A stretch of 64,000 nt of DNA from Halomonas ventosae (GTDB lineage Bacteria > Pseudomonadota > Gammaproteobacteria > Pseudomonadales > Halomonadaceae): positions 215,688 through 279,687 of the forward strand of contig NZ_SNZJ01000003.1 in the NCBI RefSeq assembly GCF_004363555.1. The letters run 5' to 3'. Below are positions 1 to 8,727 of this stretch, piece by piece (position 1 is the stretch's first letter; the number at the start of each line of letters is the position of its first letter). The notes under the pieces were generated by a model, which had not been told where the DNA came from, made no database searches, and saw only the letters and a list, made by a program, of their open reading frames with translations. A program made the position numbers and the translations under genes.

Positions 1-8
1 GGACATGC

Positions 9-37
9 CGCCACGACGCCCGCGTCGTGGCGTTTTT
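9..37 (+). terminator. Rho-independent terminator of an off-window gene
   Basis: A 10-bp perfect stem (9-18 with 23-32, loop cccg) is followed by five T residues at 33-37. The T-run is on the plus strand, so it ends a plus-strand gene lying left of the window. Its T-run touches the stop codon of the convergent DUF4105 gene. Confidence 0.8.
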
Positions 38-1062
38 CATGGGCGGAGGTCCGGCGACGCCCAACCGGGAACCCCCTCGCGTATCCGGCGGGAGAAGTCG
101 GGGGCGTCATGGGCCTGCCGGGCGCGCTCGGTGATGTCCCCCAGGCGGCGCAGCTCGTGCAGGGAGTAGCCGTCCACCAGGCCGCCATGGTCATGGATGT
201 AGCCCGGCAGCAGGCCACTGAGCAGCAGGCGATGGTCCAGCGGCAGTCCCTCGATGATCTGGCGCATCATGGCGAACACCAGCGTGGTGCAGTTGGCGGT
301 GATGGTGTGGTAGAAGCGCGGTTCGCGCTCCAGGTCGTTGGCCGCCGCCACCAGGGCCAGCAGCAGATCGCGACGGGCCTCGGGCGGAAGGGTGACATGG
401 TAGAGGGTGACCCGCTCGCCCCGCACGTTGCTGCGCAGGCGCACGGCGTCGCGTTCGTCGGCCGCGATGATCGCCAGCTCGTACTGCTTGAAGAAGCCGC
501 CGATCTCCGAGAAGCGCTCGTGGCGCACGCGGCGCACCTCCACCGAGAAGGCCACGAACTCCTCCTCGGCCGCCCCCTCAGCGGAAAAGCCGAAGGAGAC
601 CAGCACGTGGGCGATACCCGGCCGGCCCCAGCTCGAGACGAACAGGTCGACCGAGTTCAGCCGACGCAGATCAAAGACGCGCCGCTCCCAGCCTCCACGG
701 GCATCGTTCGGCGTCTGCCAGTCAAAGTGGCGCACCCGGTGCAGGATCAACCGCTGCCCCTCGACGTCCCCCGTCGCCAGGTGGGCGACATCCTCGGCCC
801 AGGCCAGGTCCTTCGCCGGCATCAGGCGCCGCCACCAGGCCAGCAGCGCGGTCATCTGCACCACCATGGCGGCAACCGGCCCCAGCCGCGCGCCCTGCCA
901 GGCCAGCCACAGCCAGATACCGCCCGCCAGTAGCCAGAGCGCCATCACCAGCCACCGCCAGGCCCACGGAAGCACCAGGCGATGGCCCAGGGCCAGCGCT
1001 CCCCAGAGGGTGGCGAGCAGCAACGCCAGGCACAGGATGCCGTCCAGCAGGGCCATGATCAT
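37..1062 (-). CDS. DUF4105 domain membrane protein
   Basis: A protein of 341 residues with three hydrophobic segments in roughly the first 80 residues, then a soluble part resembling the DUF4105 (Lnb N-terminal periplasmic) family. The late stretch HTITANCTTLVF is the best family signature, with a Cys typical of the papain-like fold proposed for these proteins. An alternative start lies two codons downstream (1056); an AAGGA lies upstream of both. It follows the aminotransferase gene on the same strand after a 76-bp gap holding a GTGGTAGC/GCTACCAC stem (1079-1099), so it may be a separate unit. Exact function is not known. Confidence 0.8.
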   Translation of the reverse strand: MIMALLDGILCLALLLATLWGALALGHRLVLPWAWRWLVMALWLLAGGIWLWLAWQGARLGPVAAMVVQMTALLAWWRRLMPAKDLAWAEDVAHLATGDVEGQRLILHRVRHFDWQTPNDARGGWERRVFDLRRLNSVDLFVSSWGRPGIAHVLVSFGFSAEGAAEEEFVAFSVEVRRVRHERFSEIGGFFKQYELAIIAADERDAVRLRSNVRGERVTLYHVTLPPEARRDLLLALVAAANDLEREPRFYHTITANCTTLVFAMMRQIIEGLPLDHRLLLSGLLPGYIHDHGGLVDGYSLHELRRLGDITERARQAHDAPDFSRRIREGVPGWASPDLRP

Positions 1063-1138
1063 CGTCGTCCTTGCGAGCGTGGTAGCGCGAGGCTACCACG
1101 GCCGGCAGGGCCGGATGTCAACGTGGGTGGCCGGCGGC

Positions 1139-2107
1139 TCAGGCGTCGGTCAGCCAGCCGGCGAAGCCCTGCAGGTCATCGCCCAGATCGCCACGGGTGA
1201 CCCGGTGATAGAGCCGCTGCAGCCGGGCGGTCAGCGACGCCTCGGCGATGGGCTTGTCCGGCGGCGGCGCCCCGGCCCGGGCGCCGATATGCCGGCCATC
1301 GAGCTCGCGTAACGGTAGCAGCTCGGCCGCGGTCCCGGTGACGAAGGCCTCGTCGGCGGTATAGAGCTCGTCGCGGGTGATGCGTCGCTCGCGCACCTCG
1401 ATGCCCAGCACCTCCCGGGCCAGGCGGATCACGCTGTCGCGCGTGATGCCCTGCAGGCAGGAGGTCACCTCCGGGGTATGCAGCACGCCGTCGCGGAGCA
1501 GGAAGACATTGGCCGCCGAGGCCTCGGCGACATACCCCTCCGGGTCGAGCATGATCGTCTCGTCGAAGCCCGCCTTCACGGCGGTGTTGAGCGCCAGGAT
1601 CGAGTTGACGTAGTGGCCGTTGGTCTTGGCCCGGCACAGGCTGATGTTGACATGGTGGCGTGCCCAGGAGGAGGTCAGCGCGCGCAGGCCGATGGCAGCG
1701 GCCTCGGGCGAGATGTAGTCGCCCAGGTCCCAGGCGGCGATCATCACATGCGTGGTGAGCCCCTTCGCCCTGAGCCCCAGCCCCTCGGCGCCGAGGAAGA
1801 CCGTCGGCTTGAGATAGGCATTGGTCAGGCCATTGCGTGCCAGGCACTGACGCTGGGCCTCGATCAGCGACTCGTCATCGAAGGATAACGGTATATCTAG
1901 GGCGTGGGCGCTATCCAGCAGTCGCCGGGTGTGCTCCGCCACCCGGAACAGGTGCGTGCCCCGCGGGCCGTCATAGGCGCGCACGCCCTCGAAGCAGCCC
2001 ATGCCGTAGTGCAGGCTATGGGTCAGCATATGGGTGCGGGCATCGCGCCACGGCAGCCACTCGCCGTCATGCCAGATCCAGCCGTCGCGATCATAGAGCG
2101 GTGTCAT
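1139..2107 (-). CDS. ilvE: Class IV (branched-chain type) aminotransferase
   Basis: A 322-residue fold-type IV PLP aminotransferase, the usual length for IlvE. Recognisable IlvE features are LTHSLHYGMGCFEGVRAY near residue 30, the PLP-lysine region AKTNGHYVNS near 165, the EASAANVF motif, and the GITRDSVI and GTAAEL motifs in the C-terminal half. It transfers amino groups between branched-chain amino acids and 2-oxoglutarate. It lies 45 bp after the deacetylase gene on the same strand, so it may be the last gene of the TRAP/deacetylase operon rather than the housekeeping biosynthetic copy. A D-amino acid or related specificity cannot be excluded. Confidence 0.87.
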   Translation of the reverse strand: MTPLYDRDGWIWHDGEWLPWRDARTHMLTHSLHYGMGCFEGVRAYDGPRGTHLFRVAEHTRRLLDSAHALDIPLSFDDESLIEAQRQCLARNGLTNAYLKPTVFLGAEGLGLRAKGLTTHVMIAAWDLGDYISPEAAAIGLRALTSSWARHHVNISLCRAKTNGHYVNSILALNTAVKAGFDETIMLDPEGYVAEASAANVFLLRDGVLHTPEVTSCLQGITRDSVIRLAREVLGIEVRERRITRDELYTADEAFVTGTAAELLPLRELDGRHIGARAGAPPPDKPIAEASLTARLQRLYHRVTRGDLGDDLQGFAGWLTDA

Positions 2108-2152
2108 GGGCGTGGGCTCCTGACGTGAAAGAGTCGGTCATCGAAAACGGGC

Positions 2153-3298
2153 TCAGAGCCGGCCGGCCGCGGCCCAGGCCGCGCGCCAGCCGTCGATCAG
2201 CTCGCGCTGGTGGGGCTGCACGGCCTGGTAGGGCCAGGCGGCGATCTCCTCGTCCTGGGGGTCGGGCACCGTGATGTCGCTGTCGGCCAGGGCCTGGACG
2301 ACCGCGTGGCCGCACAGCGGGACATAGCCCTCCGAATAGCCGCCCTCGTGGACCATCACCAGCCGCCCTTCGCAGAGGCGATCGGCCAGCTCGCGGACCT
2401 GGCGAGTCATGCGCGCGAAGGCCGTGCTGTTGAGCAGCATCTTGCCCAGCGGATCCTTGGCGCAGGCGTCATAGCCGCAGGCCACCACGATCAGCTCGGG
2501 CGCGAAGGCCTCGATCGCCGGCAGCACCAGCTCGGTCATGGCGTGGTCGTAGGCCCCGAGACCGCAGCCGGGCGGCAGCGGCAGGTTGAGGCAGGCACCC
2601 TCGCCGGCCCCCTCCCCCTGCTCCTCGAAGGTGCCGGTATCCAGCGGATAGTTGCCCGCCTGGTGGATCGAGACCGTGAACACCTCGGGGTCCGAGTAGA
2701 ACGCTGCCTGCTGGCCGTTGCCGTGGTGCACGTCCCAGTCGAGGATCGCCACCCGCCCCGCCTGGCCCAGGGCACGCGCCCGCATCACCGCCACCGGGAT
2801 GTTGCCCAGCAGGCAGAAGCCCCGTCCGCGGTCGGCCTCGGCATGGTGGCCGGGGGGTCGACAGAGCGCATAGGCGTGTGTCAGTTCCCCGGTTGCCACG
2901 GCCTCGACCGCGGCGATGGCCAGCCCCGCCGACTGGCAGGCGGCAGCCAGGCTGCCGGGCGTGAAGGGGGCGCAGTCGCCGCCATCGCCGCCGCGGCCCC
3001 GGTCGCCGGCCTCCAGCGTCGCCAGGTAGCGGGGCGTATGGAAGCGCTCGAGATCCTCGCGGCGAGCCGGCGGCGGCTTGCGCACCGCCAGCGCGTCGAT
3101 CAACCCGGAGACCTCCATCAGGTTCTTCAGCCGCCGCTTGCTCTCCGGGCTCTCCGAGGCCGGCTGCGGCTGCAGGAACTCGCCGGGAGCCGAGAAGACC
3201 CCGATGGCCCCCGGGTCGTGCCAGAAGCAGCGCTCGTGCCAGAAGAAGCCTGCGGCCGGCGTTGCGGCGGCCGGTGCTCCGGTGCGTGCCACCGTCAT
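2153..3298 (-). CDS. Histone deacetylase-family amidohydrolase (class II-like)
   Basis: A 381-residue zinc-dependent deacetylase of the HDAC/AcuC/APAH superfamily. The catalytic features are intact: RPPGHH with tandem His 151-152, DWDVHHGNG supplying zinc ligands Asp189 and His191, GYDACAKDPLG with ligand Asp277, and HEGGY with Tyr321. It should cleave an N-acyl (probably acetyl) amide on a small molecule. Its start overlaps the stop of the ornithine cyclodeaminase-like gene by 4 bp (ATGA), which shows translational coupling. It is the second deacetylase of the operon and clearly diverged from the one at 4621-5655, so the two probably act on different substrates or steps. Confidence 0.9.
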   Translation of the reverse strand: MTVARTGAPAAATPAAGFFWHERCFWHDPGAIGVFSAPGEFLQPQPASESPESKRRLKNLMEVSGLIDALAVRKPPPARREDLERFHTPRYLATLEAGDRGRGGDGGDCAPFTPGSLAAACQSAGLAIAAVEAVATGELTHAYALCRPPGHHAEADRGRGFCLLGNIPVAVMRARALGQAGRVAILDWDVHHGNGQQAAFYSDPEVFTVSIHQAGNYPLDTGTFEEQGEGAGEGACLNLPLPPGCGLGAYDHAMTELVLPAIEAFAPELIVVACGYDACAKDPLGKMLLNSTAFARMTRQVRELADRLCEGRLVMVHEGGYSEGYVPLCGHAVVQALADSDITVPDPQDEEIAAWPYQAVQPHQRELIDGWRAAWAAAGRL

Positions 3299-4236
3299 TC
3301 ATGGCCCTCCTGACGTTCCCACACTTCGATGGCCGCGGCCAGATCCTCCAGCGAGGCGCCCACCGACTTGAACAGGGTGATGGCGTCGGCCGAGGAGCGT
3401 CCCGCCCGCTCGCCGCGCAGCAGCTCGGCGAGCTCGCCGCGGATGGCGTCGAAGGTGAAGCCCCCCTCGTCGATGGCCTGCAGGATGTCGCCCGCCTCAC
3501 CCCGGGCCCCGGCATAGGTGTCGACGAACACCTCGCTGCGGGACAGGCACTCGGCATCGGTCTCGCGCATGGTCGGCCGGAAGGCCCCGATCAGGTCGAG
3601 GTGGGTGCCGGGCGCAAGCCAGGCGCCACGGATCAGCGGCGCGGTGGAGAGCGTCACGCAGCTGACGATGTCCGCCTCGCCGGTCGCCGCCTCGAGGTCG
3701 GTGACCGCGGCGCTGTCGAAGCGGTCGGCATAGTCGGCGGCCACTTGCTCGGCCTTGGCGGGGTTGCGCCCCCAGACCCGAACCCGGGTGATGGGCCGCA
3801 CCGCGGCATGCGCCTCGATCACCATGGGGGCCAGCTTGCCGGTGCCCACCACCAGCAGGGTCGCGGCATCGTCCCGGGCCAGTTCCCGGGCCGCCAGGGC
3901 CGAGGCTGCCGCGGTGCGCCGCCGGGTCAGCTCGCCGCCGTCGATGCAGGCCAGGGGGCGCCCGTGGGAGCCCTCGCTGAGCAGGTAGACGCCGGCGATG
4001 GCCGGGAGCCCGTGGTCGGCATTCTGCGGGAAGACGTTGACCATCTTCACGCCGATGTAGCCGGCCCGCTCCCAGGCCGGCATCAGCAGCATGGTGGCCT
4101 CACCATCGGGGCGGTGCATGGCGTGGTGGTGTCGCGGCGGCGACTCCACCCCCTCACGGAAGGTGGTGGCCAGCCGCTCGACCAGTGCCGGCCAGGCCAG
4201 CGAGGCCGACACCTCCTCGGCAGTGATGATGCGCAT
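3295..4236 (-). CDS. Ornithine cyclodeaminase / mu-crystallin family protein
   Basis: A 313-residue NAD(P)-binding protein. It starts at MRIITAEEV; an upstream in-frame extension to 4362 lies over the RidA gene and looks non-coding. Family marks are KMVNVFPQNADHGLPAI, the substrate-site block GELTRRRTAAASALA, and the Rossmann glycine motif VVGTGKLAPM. Members act as ornithine cyclodeaminase, alanine dehydrogenase or ketimine/pyrroline-carboxylate reductase. The RidA gene ends 1 bp upstream, and this gene overlaps the next by ATGA. RidA hydrolyses reactive imines and this family forms or reduces cyclic imines, so the pair suggests an imine intermediate in the pathway. Confidence 0.88.
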   Translation of the reverse strand: MRIITAEEVSASLAWPALVERLATTFREGVESPPRHHHAMHRPDGEATMLLMPAWERAGYIGVKMVNVFPQNADHGLPAIAGVYLLSEGSHGRPLACIDGGELTRRRTAAASALAARELARDDAATLLVVGTGKLAPMVIEAHAAVRPITRVRVWGRNPAKAEQVAADYADRFDSAAVTDLEAATGEADIVSCVTLSTAPLIRGAWLAPGTHLDLIGAFRPTMRETDAECLSRSEVFVDTYAGARGEAGDILQAIDEGGFTFDAIRGELAELLRGERAGRSSADAITLFKSVGASLEDLAAAIEVWERQEGHE

Positions 4237-4237
4237 C

Positions 4238-4594
4238 TCAGGCCTCCGGCAGCGCCGCGGTGACCATGATCTCCACCTTCCACTCGGGCTTGGCGAGCTT
4301 GGCCTCGACGGCGGCGCGCACCGGCGGGCGTCCCGGCACCACCCAGCCATCCCAGGCGGCATTCATCTGGTCGAACTCGGCCATGCTGGTGACCCAGATC
4401 TGGGCGGCGACCAGGTGCTCCTTGGAGGTGCCGGCCTTGGCCAGCAGGCTGTCGATGCGGGAGAGCACCTGCTCGGTCTGGCCACGCATGTCGGCGGAGG
4501 GGTCGGTCGGCACCTGGCCGGCCAGGTAGACGGTGCCGTTGTGCACGGTGATCTGGCTCATGCGGGCATTGCTGTCGTGATAGGTGACGGTCAT
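4238..4594 (-). CDS. RidA family protein (imine/enamine deaminase)
   Basis: A 118-residue YjgF/YER057c/UK114 protein. The N-terminal half has the VYLAGQVPTDP motif and the C-terminal half has RPPVRAAVEAKLAKPEWKVEIMV, which contains the conserved carboxylate-binding Arg. Homologues hydrolyse 2-aminoacrylate and other imines or enamines to keto compounds. It sits between the APAH-like deacetylase gene (26 bp upstream) and the ornithine cyclodeaminase-like gene (1 bp downstream). This is most likely a pathway-specific Rid protein rather than the housekeeping RidA. The Rid subgroup was not determined. Confidence 0.9.
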   Translation of the reverse strand: MTVTYHDSNARMSQITVHNGTVYLAGQVPTDPSADMRGQTEQVLSRIDSLLAKAGTSKEHLVAAQIWVTSMAEFDQMNAAWDGWVVPGRPPVRAAVEAKLAKPEWKVEIMVTAALPEA

Positions 4595-4620
4595 GGCGTG
4601 GTCTCTCGTCGGGATGGCAG

Positions 4621-5655
4621 TCAGGCTGCGGTATAGCCGCCCAGGAAGGCGGCCAGGTTATCGCCCAGGTGCGCGGTGGGGTAGCCCCCCTCCTGCACCA
4701 GCACGGTGGGCAGGTCGATGGCGGCCAGGCGCCGCCCGATCTCGGTGAAGTCCTCGGTCTCCAGGGCCAGGCCGGCCAGCGGGTCGTCCTTGTGGGCATC
4801 GAGCCCCAGGGCTACCACCAGCGCCTGGGGACGGAAGCCGCCCAGGTGCTCGATCAGGCGGTCCAGCGTCGCCAGGAAGGTCGCGCCGTCGCTGCCCAGG
4901 GGCAACGGCAGGTTGACGTTGGCGCCCTGCCCGTCGCCGTCGCCGTGTTCGCCGGCACCCCCCCAGAAGAAGGGATAGAAGTCGGCGGGATCGGCATGCA
5001 GGGAACCGGTCCAGACATCGCCGCGGTCGTAGAAGATGTCCTGGGTGCCGTTGCCGTGGTGGAGGTCCACGTCGAGGATCGCCACGCGATCGTGATGCTC
5101 GCGCAGCACCGTGGCGGCCAGCGCCGAGTTGTTGAGAAAGCAGAAGCCCCCGGCCCGCTCGGGGCCGGCATGGTGGCCAGGCGGCCGGCACAGGGCATAG
5201 GCCGAGGGCTCGCCGGTCAGCACGGCGTCGGCGGCGGCCTCGGCGCTGGCGGCACTGGCCAGGATGCCGGCAAAGCTGTCGGCGGTCATCGGGCAGGCCA
5301 TGTCATGCATGTGCCAGCCCACCAGCCCCACCGGATGCCGAGGATAGTGGTGCCCGCCCCCACAGGGGTGGACATTGGGCGCCACGATCTCGGCCGCATC
5401 CGGCAGCGCCCGCCAGCGGGCATGGATGGTCTCGAGGAAGTCGAGATAGCGCGGGGCATGGATCCTGGCCAGGCGGTCTCTCAGCCGCGCGCTGTCGACC
5501 TCGGTGGGTGGTGTCATGGAGAGGCCCATGGAGGCCAGCCCCCGGGTCAGCAGCTCGGCCCGCACCGGCCCTTCCGGAGAGTCCACCGGCCGGCCGCGCA
5601 GCAGGAAGGTCGGCGGCGCGTGGCGTTCCTGGTCGGGGTGATAGAAGAGCTTCAT
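4621..5655 (-). CDS. Acetylpolyamine amidohydrolase-like deacetylase
   Basis: A 344-residue HDAC-fold enzyme whose length and motifs closely follow acetylpolyamine amidohydrolase (about 341 residues). Motifs are RPPGHH with His161-162, the block DVDLHHGNGTQDIFYDRGDV with zinc ligands Asp197 and His199, Asp286 in GLDAHKDDPL, and QEGGY with Tyr325. The known family reaction is removal of acetyl groups from acetylated polyamines or short aminoalkyl chains. The start codon follows AAGGA at good spacing. The gene begins 11 bp after the TRAP large permease gene, so imported substrate would meet this enzyme first. Confidence 0.9.
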   Translation of the reverse strand: MKLFYHPDQERHAPPTFLLRGRPVDSPEGPVRAELLTRGLASMGLSMTPPTEVDSARLRDRLARIHAPRYLDFLETIHARWRALPDAAEIVAPNVHPCGGGHHYPRHPVGLVGWHMHDMACPMTADSFAGILASAASAEAAADAVLTGEPSAYALCRPPGHHAGPERAGGFCFLNNSALAATVLREHHDRVAILDVDLHHGNGTQDIFYDRGDVWTGSLHADPADFYPFFWGGAGEHGDGDGQGANVNLPLPLGSDGATFLATLDRLIEHLGGFRPQALVVALGLDAHKDDPLAGLALETEDFTEIGRRLAAIDLPTVLVQEGGYPTAHLGDNLAAFLGGYTAA

Positions 5656-5666
5656 GAGGGAATTCC

Positions 5667-6944
5667 TTAGCCCAGCAGCGAGGGGATCCAGGTGGAGAGC
5701 GACGGGAAGATGACCAGCAGCAGGATCACCGCGATGAAGGCCACGTAGAACGGCAGCGAGGCGATGATCGCCCGTTCGAAGGGCACGTTGGCGATCCTCG
5801 CCGCCGTCATCAGTGTCATCCCTACCGGTGGCGTGACGTTGGAGATGTTGAGCACCACGATCATCAGGATGGCGAAGTGCAGCGGGTCCACCCCCAGCTG
5901 GATCATCGCCGGCACCAGTACCGGCGCCACCACCACCAGCGCCGGCAGCACGTCCATGACCGTGCCGACCAGGATCAGCAGGCCGCAGACCAGCAGCAGC
6001 TGCAGGAAGGTCGAGTCGCTGAAGGTGGTGATCAGGCCCGCCGCGTCCCGGGCGATGCCGGAGCGGGTGACGAACCAGCCAAGCACCGCCGAGGTCGCCA
6101 GCAGGAAGAACACCACCCCCGAGAAGCGCACCGTCACCACCAGCGCGTGCCAGATCTTGCGCCAGGTGAGGTTGCGGTAGAAGACGACCCCGATGGTGAT
6201 GGCATAGACGGCGGCGAAGCCCGAGGCCTCGGTGATGGTGGTCAGCCCCGAGAGGATGCCGCCGAGGATGATCAGCGGCACGATCATCGCCGGCAGCGCC
6301 ACCAGGAAGGCCACGGCCGCCACCTTGAGCGGCGTGGGCGGCTGCTTGGGGTAGCCCCGCTTCCAGGCCAGGAAGAAGCTCACCGCGAGCAGCGCCACGG
6401 CCATCAGCAGGCCGGGGATGATCCCGCCAGCGAAGAGGTCGATCACCGAGATGTCACGCAGCAGGGTGGCATAGACCACCATCACCACACTGGGCGGGAT
6501 GATGGGTCCGATGATCGACGAGCAGGCGGTGATGGCCGCAGCATACTCGGCGTCATAGCCCTGCTTCTTCATCTCCGGGATCATGATCTTGCCGATCGCC
6601 ACGGTATCGGTGATCGCCGCCCCGGTCAGGCCGGCGAAGAACACCGACACCGAGACGTTGACGTGGGAGAGTGCCCCGCGCACCCGGCCGAAGAGGGCAT
6701 TGTTGAAGGCGATCAGCTTCTGGGTCAGGCCGCCCTGGTTCATCAGCTCGGCGGTGAAGATGAAGTAGGGAACGGCGATCAGCAGGAAGCCCGAGACGCC
6801 CGAGAACATGCGGTCGGCGATGATGCCGAGCATGCGCTCGCCGCCCATGGCGAAGCCGCCGGCCAGCCCCGACATGGCCATCACCACGGCCACCGGAGCG
6901 CCGATCAGCAGAAGCACGACGAAGGCGATGATCGCGGGCGTCAT
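5667..6944 (-). CDS. dctM: TRAP transporter large permease (DctM)
   Basis: A 425-residue, very hydrophobic protein with about 12 membrane segments. TRAP large-subunit marks include GAPVAVVMAMSGLAGG at the N-terminus, SVSVFFAGLTGAAITDTVAIGKIMIPEM, ITACSSIIGPIIPPSVVMVVYA, and NVTPPVGMTLMTAARIANVPF near the C-terminus. It forms the Na+-coupled translocation channel. It overlaps the small-subunit gene by ATGA (6941-6944). The substrate class is unknown; the downstream deacetylases suggest an N-acylated amine or amino acid. Confidence 0.95.
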   Translation of the reverse strand: MTPAIIAFVVLLLIGAPVAVVMAMSGLAGGFAMGGERMLGIIADRMFSGVSGFLLIAVPYFIFTAELMNQGGLTQKLIAFNNALFGRVRGALSHVNVSVSVFFAGLTGAAITDTVAIGKIMIPEMKKQGYDAEYAAAITACSSIIGPIIPPSVVMVVYATLLRDISVIDLFAGGIIPGLLMAVALLAVSFFLAWKRGYPKQPPTPLKVAAVAFLVALPAMIVPLIILGGILSGLTTITEASGFAAVYAITIGVVFYRNLTWRKIWHALVVTVRFSGVVFFLLATSAVLGWFVTRSGIARDAAGLITTFSDSTFLQLLLVCGLLILVGTVMDVLPALVVVAPVLVPAMIQLGVDPLHFAILMIVVLNISNVTPPVGMTLMTAARIANVPFERAIIASLPFYVAFIAVILLLVIFPSLSTWIPSLLG

Positions 6945-7486
6945 GAGCGCTCCTCCCCATCAGTGGCGTCAATGAGGCCCTCGATCACGGCCTCGTCATC
7001 GATGAAGTGTTCCAGCAGGTCGAAGCCCTGCACCAGGTGCAGCAGGATGATGACTCCGCTGATCGGCACCACGATGGCAGTGAACTTGCCGGAGATCTGG
7101 ATCTGGTCGGAGACCATGTAGACCTGGGAGGCCCCCTGGAAGAAGATCCAGCCGTACCAGACCAGCATCAGGGCGAACAGCGCGATGACGGCGAGGCAGA
7201 GCCCCGCCGCCACCTTGAGCAGCACGCGTGGCAGGCTGCGTACCAGCAGCGTCATGGCCACGTGCTCGCCGTAGCGCAGCGAGATGGTCATGGAGAGAAA
7301 GCCGATCCAGGGCAGGAAGAGCCGCGCCAGGGAGTAGGTCCAGCTCAGCGTGCTGCCCGTGGCCAGCTTGTAGAGAAAGGCCGTGAAGGAGATGCCGAGC
7401 ATGATCAGCACGCAGGCCACACACGTCACGATCGCCACCTGATTGACCACGTCACTCAGGCGGCGCAGGGGCTGAAGTCGATCCAT
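6941..7486 (-). CDS. dctQ: TRAP transporter small permease (DctQ)
   Basis: A 181-residue protein with four predicted membrane helices and the DctQ-family pattern. The helix-2/3 part reads TYSLARLFLPWIGFLSMTISLRYGEHVAMTLL; the E-R/W-L-F-x-W-x-x-F/L core is partly kept. It partners the large permease. The gene sits between the binding-protein gene, from which a 72-bp spacer with a strong inverted repeat separates it, and the large permease gene, which it overlaps by 4 bp. Confidence 0.92.
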   Translation of the reverse strand: MDRLQPLRRLSDVVNQVAIVTCVACVLIMLGISFTAFLYKLATGSTLSWTYSLARLFLPWIGFLSMTISLRYGEHVAMTLLVRSLPRVLLKVAAGLCLAVIALFALMLVWYGWIFFQGASQVYMVSDQIQISGKFTAIVVPISGVIILLHLVQGFDLLEHFIDDEAVIEGLIDATDGEERS

Positions 7487-7506
7487 CGGGTCACCTCGAG
7501 GGCCGC

Positions 7507-7537
7507 GTCGACCGGCCGGCGAGTCGGGCCGGTCGAC
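7507..7537 (-). repeat. Intercistronic hairpin between dctP and dctQ
   Basis: GTCGACCGGCC (7507-7517) and GGCCGGTCGAC (7527-7537) form a perfect 11-bp stem with a 9-nt loop, directly after the binding-protein gene. There is no T-run. This fits a stem-loop that stabilises the upstream dctP transcript or partly terminates, so that more binding protein than permease is made. Confidence 0.6.
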
Positions 7538-7558
7538 GGGGCGGTTCAGGGTCGAGCA

Positions 7559-8632
7559 TCAGCGGCCATAGACGGCCACATCGGATTCGCTCACCTCCTC
7601 GCCGACCCGAGCCACCTCGGCGAGGAAGGCATCGACCTTGTCGGCCTCGATGCCGAAGTCGTTGACGATCCAGTCCCGCCATGCCGGCGTGGCGACCTCC
7701 GACATGCGCGCCCGCTCCTCGGGGGGCATGATGTAGCACTCCTCAAAGCGCTCGCAGGACTCTTGCCAGCTGGCCGTGGCCAGCGCCCCGGACATGCCGT
7801 GGCCGATGGCGACGGCCTCGCGGGCGGAGGTGACGATGGCTTCCTGCTGGGCCTCGGTCAGGCTCTGGAACCACTCCTCGCTGACCAGCCAGGCGGCGCT
7901 GTTGTAGACGTGGCCGGTCAGGGTGGTGTAGTCCGTCACCTCGTCGAAGTTGTAGGTGGTATTGAGTACCGGGGCGTTGAACTGGCCGTCGGCCAGGCCA
8001 GTCTCCAGGGCGGTGATGACCTCGCCCCAGGGCAGCGGCGTCGCCGAGGCGCCCAGCGACTTCATGATGGCGACGTGTCCCGGGTTCTCCTCGGTGCGGA
8101 TATTGAGCCCCTCGAGGTCCTCCACGGTCTTGATCAGGCGCTCGTTGTTGGTGAAGGCCACGAAACCGCCGCCGTCATCGAAGGTGCCGAGATAGCGCAT
8201 GTTGGCTTCCTCGATGGTCCCCGACATGAAGTCAGCGAACCACTCGCTGTCGAAGAAGGTCCAGGCCTGGCGCCAGTTGTCGAAGAGGAAGGGCGCGGTC
8301 ATCAGCTGATAGTCATCATAGAAGGACGACATGGCCCCGGTGGTGATGATCGTGGATTGCAGGGTTCGGCCACCCTGGACCTCGGAGGCGGTCTCCACCT
8401 CGGAACCCAGCTGACTGTTGCCGAAGATCGACACGGTGATCTCGCCATCGGTCCGGGTCTCGACCAGGTTCTTGAAGTGCACCAGCGCCGGGTAGACCTC
8501 GTTGTTGCTCATGTTCTCCGGAAGGATGGTGGAGATGGCCATCTCCGTGGATTGGGCCTGCACCTGGGTGCTGGCGATGGCCAGGGGGAGCGCGGCCAGT
8601 GCCAGGGCGCCGGGGAGTGTCTTCGCTTTCAT
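7559..8632 (-). CDS. dctP: TRAP transporter substrate-binding protein (DctP)
   Basis: A 357-residue periplasmic protein with an N-terminal signal peptide ending near VQAQ (about residue 27). TRAP binding-protein features include SIFGNSQLGSEVETASEVQGGRTLQ, NIRTEENPGHVAIMKSLGASATPLPWGEV (the loop carrying the usual ligand carboxylate-binding Arg), and ETGLADGQFNAP. The ATG at 8632 is chosen because GAGG lies 6 nt upstream; an in-frame TTG two codons earlier is weaker. It captures the substrate in the periplasm and delivers it to DctQM. The leader carries four TTGTC/GACAA repeats (8651-8672). Confidence 0.94.
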   Translation of the reverse strand: MKAKTLPGALALAALPLAIASTQVQAQSTEMAISTILPENMSNNEVYPALVHFKNLVETRTDGEITVSIFGNSQLGSEVETASEVQGGRTLQSTIITTGAMSSFYDDYQLMTAPFLFDNWRQAWTFFDSEWFADFMSGTIEEANMRYLGTFDDGGGFVAFTNNERLIKTVEDLEGLNIRTEENPGHVAIMKSLGASATPLPWGEVITALETGLADGQFNAPVLNTTYNFDEVTDYTTLTGHVYNSAAWLVSEEWFQSLTEAQQEAIVTSAREAVAIGHGMSGALATASWQESCERFEECYIMPPEERARMSEVATPAWRDWIVNDFGIEADKVDAFLAEVARVGEEVSESDVAVYGR

Positions 8633-8649
8633 GGTCAACCTCGCGTCGT

Positions 8650-8672
8650 CTTGTCATTGTCTTGTCTTTGTC
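8650..8672 (-). promoter_or_regulatory. GACAA repeat leader of dctP
   Basis: Read on the minus strand, four GACAA units (plus-strand TTGTC starting at 8651, 8657, 8662 and 8668) lie 19-40 nt before the dctP start. They could be direct-repeat sites for the adjacent AraC regulator or, if transcribed, a CA-rich unstructured leader of the kind bound by Hfq/Crc in pseudomonads. Both are inferences. Confidence 0.3.
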
Positions 8673-8727
8673 CCGAGTCTGTCTCGCCCTCCCTGCAGAG
8701 GGCACAACGAGACAGCTGACCTTCAGA

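Noticed and set aside
1079..1099. GTGGTAGC/GCTACCAC stem after the aminotransferase gene as a terminator
   Set aside because: No T-run on the minus strand; it may be structural but termination is not supported.
1139..2107. Calling the aminotransferase a plain housekeeping ilvE
   Set aside because: Sequence fits IlvE, but its position at the end of a catabolic operon leaves the physiological role open; kept as a cautious call.
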